Source: Mixophyes australis
Taxonomy: Eukaryota; Chordata; Amphibia; Anura; Limnodynastidae
Reading direction: 5' to 3'
DNA length: 64,000 nt
Assembly: GCA_036250195.1 (NCBI GenBank)
Contig: JAVHZZ010000001.1
Span: 392,348,783 to 392,412,782 of the forward strand
Part shown: positions 56,460 to 64,000 of the stretch, piece by piece
Layout of the letters: every line of letters begins with the position of its first letter
How positions within the stretch are numbered: position 1 is the first letter of the stretch
Position numbers and translations under genes: made by a program
Notes under the pieces: model-generated
The model's input: the letters and a program-made list of their open reading frames with translations, nothing else
What the model was told of the DNA's origin: nothing
Database searches by the model: none

Positions 56460-57470
56460 TGATGCCAAAGCTAGGAAACATAGATAAGTTATTTATTAAC
56501 ATTTATTGATTTATATAGAAAACAAAAAGAAGGTTGTTGTCAGCACTTATCCTTGCTAGATGTAAACCCCTATGCCTTGGAGGTGAGTGCATTTGATTTT
56601 AATTGCATTTTAATGGTGTTTAAAGCATAAAGGTCACTGTTGGACCTGCATACAATGAGGTGCCCTTGACGCTGGGATGCAGGCTTAAATGTTTTGCTCA
56701 AATTATGAACTAATACCTCATGTTTTCATTTTGCTAGATATACAATGATATGCAGTGTAAAGGATAACCGCTGACATTAACTTTTTGTTTTGCATACATA
56801 TATGGACATTTATATTGCCAATCAGCTGGTACCATATATAGTATGGAATATACCGAGTGCAGGCTTATTGTCACGCAGCTGGTACCATGTATAATATAGG
56901 ATACACCGAATGCTGGCTTAGTTTTTCTCTGACTACTTTACTGATTGGTGAGAGATGTGGAAGCTAATTATGATGTAAGTCAGTACCATAATCAGTCTGC
57001 ATGCCTTTTGTGACTGGATGTAGGGAAAGTGAATGTGTGTGTGTGTGTGTCCAGCAAGGGAATCCAAACATGGTTTTCAGGAACATTGTTCAGGTATGTG
57101 AATATTCTTCACAGAAAAAAAAATGTCAGTTAAAGAAATGAACAAACTGGTAGGGCTGCAATTTGCTACTGATTGTGCTATTTGACCGGTATTGTTATTA
57201 CATGGGAAGAACATTGTACTGCAGTGAGATAATGAAAATATAAAATTAACATTTCTTCATGTATGTGGTACCTATTCAAAACAGTTTTAAAGACTTAATA
57301 TACATAGCTGGATCATTTTTAGGCACCTTCCCCCTTTCACAGCCCAGTCCAGAATAGGACGGAATTCTTAATGATCACAATTTTTAAAACAATGTGATCA
57401 AATCACGAATCCTTTCCAGCTAGATAACCATACATGAACATTTACCTGTTATATGATAATATAATGTATG
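56460..57470. other. Non-coding DNA with a short tandem repeat
   Basis: 56822-56920 has two tandem copies of a unit of about 57 bases with 'cagctggtaccat(a/g)tata' and 'ataccgag', also present once at 40380. A (GT)n run lies at 57033-57050. No gene was identified. Confidence 0.45.
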
Positions 57471-58342
57471 TGCTTTCTTCTAACAGTAATAGCAGATGCA
57501 GCAAGCGGTAGAAGATTATGGACAGATGGCACTGGCTGGTACACAGGATGCACAAGGGTTATACTTGAAAGCAGGGCTGCCATCAGAAATTATGGGGCCC
57601 AGTACTAATGTAACAGTAGGGCCCCTTCTTCCTTCTATCATCCCAACCTCATATTTAAATTATTCTCTACCCAACATTTGCCTTCCGCACAATTTCTACA
57701 GTCTCTTCCCCCCTGTCCCCGATTCCATCTAACTCGAGCCAAATGATTTTAACAGACAAATAACGAGTAAGACATTAAAGGTAAAGGAGGCAAATTTTGT
57801 TCTGGCGGTGTTTTCTAACGATAAGACACTTGTTTCAGACAGGTGTGTTTCAGCTTTCAAGTGTATTGTTTCTCACCAAATAATGTAAAGTAAAAGTGAA
57901 AAGATTGCATGAATATTAACATATTACCCCTAATACTACTAACTCTTACATATTTATATTTGACAACATTAACCTAATATCTAAATCTGAGTTAGTATAA
58001 GTTTTAAAGGATAACTCCACCCAAACTTAAAAATTAAGTTCAATAAATGAAACAATAATACTGAATATTCAAGCAAATGGGAAATTCACAGGGAAGTTTC
58101 ATTGACGAATTGCTGTCTGGCTGAAGAAAGACCAGAACCACAAGCACCAGGGACTGCTGAGACATGTAGTTTACCTGTAAAAAGAAACACTGTAAAATAA
58201 AGTCACAAACACCATGAAACATTCGTTTATTTAAATATATAATGCCTGAGACATACACCCTAAACCCCTTTAGCTCAAACAGATCCAGACAGAGGGGGGG
58301 GGGGTTCAAAATTTTTACTTTAAAACAAAACAATTTAATAAA

Positions 58343-58374
<32 letters not shown>

Positions 58375-60188
58375 TGTATATATATATATATATATATATA
58401 TTACAATATTTGCATGATCCATTCTGATGATCATAATCGGCAGCACTTACCTTGTACCAGGGGTCGAGCACCCACAACAGATACACCTCCTGGTGGATCA
58501 GCTGGTGCTTTCATCTCTGAATGATATGCAAATTATGTGAAACCCCTTCCTCTATTTGGTCTACATTGAAACACCCTTTCCCTTCCCTTTTCTGTCTCAC
58601 GTGTCTAAAGTACAGATTATACTTAGGGACTTATGCTTAGGAATTGTTTGTGCACATTTCCAGTAGGAAAATGTGTATTTAATGTAAATAAGATGAAGCT
58701 ACAACCTACATGAGGCCCATAATGTAGTTCAATTCTACATATGCCTTCATTTAGAGCTTTTATAAATCACTCAGTATTAGTTTTGTGCACACAGGTAATT
58801 GTTTCATCATATTTGTTTGCTTGTTTTTTAAGTACAAATTACTGTACTTTACAAACATAATATCTCTATATGTCTGTTCATCACGCTATACCTGTTACTT
58901 GCTTGAATAGGCTTCATTCTAAGCAGATGATGTGATTTGCTGAACTGTGCATCAAACTTATTTCCTCCTGTGCTTGGAAAACGTTATGGATTTTTATATA
59001 TAAAATCACTAGTCTTGTGTCCCCATTGGATTACTTCAGGAGAACAATCCTTACTAATTCATTTCTGAAAAATCTTGGTGTATGTAGCTCAAGTATTTGT
59101 TTTTATGTGAGACATCCAGCAGATTTAGAGAATAAAATACCTAAAACGATTGAGGTCTGGAGATATAAAAAGTTTCTATTCATCCCAGTTCAGAAAGAGG
59201 AAAAGTATCAGGAAACCCAAATATATTTATATGTGGCATGAAGACTAGTCCTTCTGATCACTTATTAGATTGCAAAACAATCCAGGATGTTCTTCCCTAT
59301 ACCGGTCAACACGGAACTTGATTTGGAACAATGTACATCAGGCATTCTTAGAAAAGGTATGTACTGTTATAGGCCTAGTATATTCTTAAAGTGGTATGCT
59401 TGGTACAGTGGGAAAGTACTGTATGCTTTATAATTGGTGTGAGATTTGTAGTAAACATCACAACAAGTTATTTTATACACTTGTGGTCCTGGAACACTTA
59501 CGTGCCTGTGAACATCTGTCTTTCAGACCCAGCTGCTTCCACTAAACTACCAGGGAGTGGGGCAAAAACAAATAACTATGTAAAGTCCATCGCACATTAC
59601 ATCAATGTGATGTAAACAAGGAATATCTTACTGATTAACATACTTATGAAAAACAAAAATGTCCAATTCTTTTAAATCGTGTAACATTTCAACGACAACA
59701 GGAAGAGATAGAAAGCAGAGAAAACGGAGACAATATGTGTTATTTATGACCATGCAAATGTCTGAATTCTGTTTTTTGACATTGCAAGTCTAGTTTTACA
59801 CAAATGTATTGGATTTGCAGCAACTGATAGGTGCAAATGTTTGCACCATGTGATGTAACGAGATGGACAGATTCTTTGCTGAATACAGATTAAGCGCATT
59901 ACTGCACCTATTTTTCTATCAACATGCAAAAATAAGATTTAGTTTTGCAAGATGAAATTATTTAAATGAGATAAGGAGGTGGAGAGAGCACAAATACAGA
60001 AGCATTTCCAGCTTTGATGTTTCATCCTTGAACTTTTATTAATGGGATACATTTTACACCTTCCAGTCTTACTTTTCCATGTAAGTAAATTGCAGCAATG
60101 TAATAAAATAACTGCAAATATACAAAAGTGCCACATGTAATAAAGACCAATGTCTCCTCACACTTGTGATTAATTTAAGGCATAAATT
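57471..60188. other. Non-coding DNA with microsatellites
   Basis: 57570-57730 resembles a dispersed 'gggctgccatcagaaattatggggcccagtac' repeat. 58340-58400 holds (TC)n followed by (TA)n. 58090-58170 carries a 'gacatgtagtttacc' repeat. No exon or RNA gene was recognised. Confidence 0.45.
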
Positions 60189-60197
60189 AGACTCTAT

Positions 60198-62776
60198 ACA
60201 AAAGTGGAAGCTGCTCAAATCAATTTATAGGCCATAAGAGGTGCTTGAAAGGGTGGGGTTATCCTGCAAGGAACATACACACAACATTTTTTCCCCCAGC
60301 ACACTGCTATAGCCAGCAACAGATCTGCCATTTCTACTGTAGATAAAAATGCAAAAGTCTTTGTTGCACACATTTGCAAATGTATGTTTAAGCCATCCTG
60401 CCACGCCAAGGCGCTTTTGCTAATAGGATGGTCCTACTCTAAACAATGAGAGTCCCATATATTTGGGCCATACATATGTGTTTTTAAATTGAGAGCCAAC
60501 TTACCAAAGAGGTACCCCAGAAGCCTCCAAGCAGCAATTCAGTGCCAGTACCCCCTCTCAGCTACTGACACCAACATGCCTCTCAGACAAATACAAAAGT
60601 GGAAGCTGCTCAAATCAATTTATAGGCCATAAGAGGTGCTTGAAAGGGTGGGGTTATCCTGCAAGGAACATACACACAACATTTTTTCCCCCAGCACACT
60701 GCTATAGCCAGCAACAGATCTGCCATTTCTACTGTAGATAAAAATGCAAAAGTCTTTGTTGCACACATTTGCAAATGTATGTTTAAGCCATCCTGCCACG
60801 CCAAGGCGCTTTTGCTAATAGGATGGTCCTACTCTAAACAATGAGAGTCCCATATATTTGGGCCATACATATGTGTTTTTAAATTGAGAGCCAACTTACC
60901 AAAGAGGTACCCCAGAAGCCTCCAAACAGCAATTCGGTGCCAGTACCCCCTCTCAGCTACTGACACCAACATGCCTCTCAGACAAATACAAAAGTGGAAG
61001 CTGCTCAAATCAATTTATAGGCCATAAGAGGTGCTTGAAAGGGTGGGGTTATCCTGCAAGGAACATACACACAACATTTTTTCCCCCAGCACACTGCTAT
61101 AGCCAGCAACAGATCTGCCATTTCTACTGTAGATAAAAATGCAAAAGTCTTTGTTGCACACATTTGCAAATGTATGTTTAAGCCATCCTGCCACGCCAAG
61201 GCGCTTTTGCTAATAGGATGGTCCTACTCTAAACAATGAGAGTCCCATATATTTGGGCCATACATATGTGTTTTTAAATTGAGAGCCAACTTACCAAAGA
61301 GGTACCCCAGAAGCCTCCAAACAGCAATTCAGTGCCAGTACCCCCTCTCAGCTACTGACACCAACATGCCTCTCAGACAAATACAAAAGTGGAAGCTGCT
61401 CAAATCAATTTATAGGCCATAAGAGGTGCTTGAAAGGGTGGGGTTATCCTGCAAGGAACATACACACAACATTTTTTCCCCCAGCACACTGCTATAGCCA
61501 GCAACAGATCTGCCATTTCTACTGTAGATAAAAATGCAAAAGTCTTTGTTGCACACATTTGCAAATGTATGTTTAAGCCATCCTGCCACGCCAAGGCGCT
61601 TTTGCTAATAGGATGGTCCTACTCTAAACAATGAGAGTCCCATATATTTGGGCCATACATATGTGTTTTTAAATTGAGAGCCAACTTACCAAAGAGGTAC
61701 CCCAGAAGCCTCCAAACAGCAATTCAGTGCCAGTACCCCCTCTCAGCTACTGACACCAACATGCCTCTCAGACAAATACAAAAGTGGAAGCTGCTCAAAT
61801 CAATTTATAGGCCATAAGAGGTGCTTGAAAGGGTGGGGTTATCCTGCAAGGAACATACACACAACATTTTTTCCCCCAGCACACTGCTATAGCCAGCAAC
61901 AGATCTGCCATTTCTACTGTAGATAAAAATGCAAAAGTCTTTGTTGCACACATTTGCAAATGTATGTTTAAGCCATCCTGCCACGCCAAGGCGCTTTTGC
62001 TAATAGGATGGTCCTACTCTAAACAATGAGAGTCCCATATATTTGGGCCATACATATGTGTTTTTAAATTGAGAGCCAACTTACCAAAGAGGTACCCCAG
62101 AAGCCTCCAAACAGCAATTCAGTGCCAGTACCCCCTCTCAGCTATTGACACCAACATGCCTCTCAGACAAATACAAAAGTGGAAGCTGCTCAAATCAATT
62201 TATAGGCCATAAGAGGTGCTTGAAAGGGTGGGGTTATCCTGCAAGGAACATACACACAACATTTTTTCTCCAGCACACTGCTATAGCCAGCAACAGATCT
62301 GCCATTTCTACTGTAGATAAAAATGCAAAAGTCTTTGTTGCACACATTTGCAAATGTATGTTTAAGCCATCCTGCCACGCCAAGGCGCTTTTGCTAATAG
62401 GATGGTCCTACTCTAAACAATGAGAGTCCCATATATTTGGGCCATACATATGTGTTTTTAAATTGAGAGCCAACTTACCAAAGAGGTACCCCAGAAGCCT
62501 CCAAACAGCAATTCAGTGCCAGTACCCCCTCTCAGCTACTGACACCAACATGCCTCTCAGACAAATACAAAAGTGGAAGCTGCTCAAATCAATTTATAGG
62601 CCATAAGAGGTGCTTGAAAGGGTGGGGTTATCCTGCAAGGAACATACACACAACATTTTTTCCCCCAGCACACTGCTATAGCCAGCAACAGATCTGCCAT
62701 TTCTACTGTAGATAAAAATGCAAAAGTCTTTGTTGCACACATTTGCAAATGTATGTTTAAGCCATCCTGCCACGCA
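60198..62776. repeat. 395-bp tandem array, about 6.5 units
   Basis: The unit begins acaaaagtggaagctgctc and includes 'tataggccataagagg', 'gaacatacacacaaca' and 'gccatcctgccacgcc'. Copies start at about 60198, 60593, 60988, 61383, 61778 and 62171, with a partial last copy ending at 62776. Only a handful of differences were seen between copies (for example an A/G near 60927-60935, and a 2-base loss near 62268). A 64-codon minus-strand frame repeats in each unit as a by-product. Direct repeats agactctat flank the array (60189-60197, 62777-62785). Confidence 0.96.
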
Positions 62777-62789
62777 AGACTCTATTGAG

Positions 62790-64000
62790 CAGTATTTTTT
62801 TTTAAAAAGAAAAAAGTAAAAAATTAAGTAAATGAAAGAGGTACTTATACATTTGGTTGTACTTTGACATTATTACCGTGGCCATCATGTACATTTTTCA
62901 GAGTATCAGAAAAACAGCCAATGTAGGAACCTATTAATTTTCTGGGAGGGGGGGGGGGATCTAAGGATTCTGAATTGAGCATGCACTTTGCGCTAGGCAG
63001 AGAAGTAGGTGCACTAGTACACATAAAGAACCATAGTGGTCCACAGATTTCGTGGTTCATAAATGACCTTTATTGTCTGCTCATTATTTTCTAATTATTT
63101 ATAACCTGAACAGAATTAATTGGTTTTAATAGTGTGTAACACAATCCAGGCATACTGTTTTATTTTTATTTTTTTGTAGGCACATGCACATGGATCAAAA
63201 GCAGGGACATGGTATGGCCAGGTCTTCCTTGTTTAGTTATCAGCCATGGCTATGTGCAAGTATGACTGCATCTGAGACAATGCCCTGTCATTCCTTATTC
63301 AAACAACTATAAACATGTATGTGCCTTCTAAAACACATATATTGACACATTGATTATTAATAAGGCTACTAATAATATAGAAACCACTAATTGCATTTCT
63401 CTCTTCCTCCTGATGCCTGAGATGTTGCCTCAGGATATGCCACCTCTGTGTCCAGGTCTATAAGTAGGGCTCAATGTATATGAAAGTCATGTCATCCTAA
63501 CACATTTATACTTCCAAACAAGGTCTCCTTAACATGAAAAGAACCAGTGAACATCCCTAAATATGTCATTACCCCTCACCATAGCCCTAAGGAACTGTCT
63601 ACTCCTGGGGTGGTTCATTTGCTGGCTTTATTTTTTATTATATCATCAAGAAAAAATGTTGTAAGCCAAGCACTGAATGATGAGTATAATATGGACCAAG
63701 CTTCTTACAAGTAACAAAAAGTTCCTGGAAAGTATATTGTATTGAAAGTTTAGTGCTTACAATTATGGGATAAATGGGTAAAGTCCTAAAAAGTAGGGAC
63801 AAAACAAGTCCAGTTTAGACTCCCAAAGATACCTCCTGGTTGGCTGACCTTGAATCTATAAAATTGTGCATTTAAAGGACTAGGACAACATGCCAGCAAT
63901 AAAAGGTGGTTTATTGCTAGATAATCTTCTTATGCTCATCATTCAAGGAAATTTGTCCCCAGTCATTATCATTAGTTAAGTCTTTCCCTTAAATGACCCT
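62790..64000. other. Non-coding DNA, nothing recognised
   Basis: AT-rich with a G-run at 62947-62959 and A/T runs at 62796-62825. No coding or RNA gene seen up to the window end. Confidence 0.4.

Noticed and set aside
60215..62378. Six nearly identical 62-64-codon minus-strand frames
   Set aside because: One short chance frame repeated by the 395-bp array. No known motif.

Overview
The window is vertebrate nuclear DNA, AT-rich and packed with repeats. It is most likely from a frog: it holds Penelope-like elements (PLEs), a nearly intact L1-type LINE, L2-type LINEs, tRNA-type SINEs with a (GATGAT)n tail, hAT and Harbinger-type MITEs, and Ty3/gypsy solo LTRs. This repeat mix fits anuran genomes. 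I cannot name the species. There are no prokaryotic genes, operons or CRISPR arrays.

One host gene exon is recognisable. Positions 23589-23688 (minus strand) encode the first 33 codons of SLC10A7, with a good start context, an upstream in-frame stop and a GTAAGT donor. Positions below 23589 are therefore most likely SLC10A7 intron 1. Positions above about 23.7 kb are its 5' flank and intergenic DNA. I found no second exon by eye.

Layout. 0-2 kb: AT-rich DNA with a palindromic MITE. 2-7.6 kb: full-length-looking L1 with ORF1, ORF2 broken by one frameshift, and a poly(A) tail. 7.7-9.7 kb: MITEs. 9.7-12.05 kb: minus-strand L2 LINE. 13-16 kb: Tc1 end, SINEs and a MITE. 16.1-16.9 kb: gypsy solo LTR with a 5-bp target duplication. 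17.2 kb: hairpin. 20.2-21.2 kb: 1-kb inverted repeat of PLE-terminal type. 23.6 kb: SLC10A7 exon 1. 25-27.2 kb: PLE split by a second solo LTR. 27.4-33.6 kb: long minus-strand PLE with a 69-bp minisatellite. 33.6-35 kb: gypsy gag fragment next to a Tc1 remnant. 39-40.4 kb: PLE fragment joined to an LTR rich in 80-bp repeats. 40.8-42.8 kb: SINE split by a 1.8-kb hAT element that still carries a 252-codon ORF. 45.9-48 kb: MITE termini enclosing an L2 3' end. 49-49.8 kb: gypsy integrase tail split by a hAT MITE. 50.2-54.3 kb: two PLE copies in opposite orientation. 55.1-56.1 kb: retrocopy joining NSMCE2 coding sequence to an 18S rRNA piece. 60.2-62.8 kb: homogeneous 395-bp tandem array.

The most unusual features are the PLE-linked ones (hammerhead-like motifs, inverted termini, and a minisatellite whose unit also sits inside the PLE reading frame) and the NSMCE2-18S chimera. 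The nested insertions with exact target duplications give a readable order of events. All assignments come from reading motifs by eye; no database search was run.
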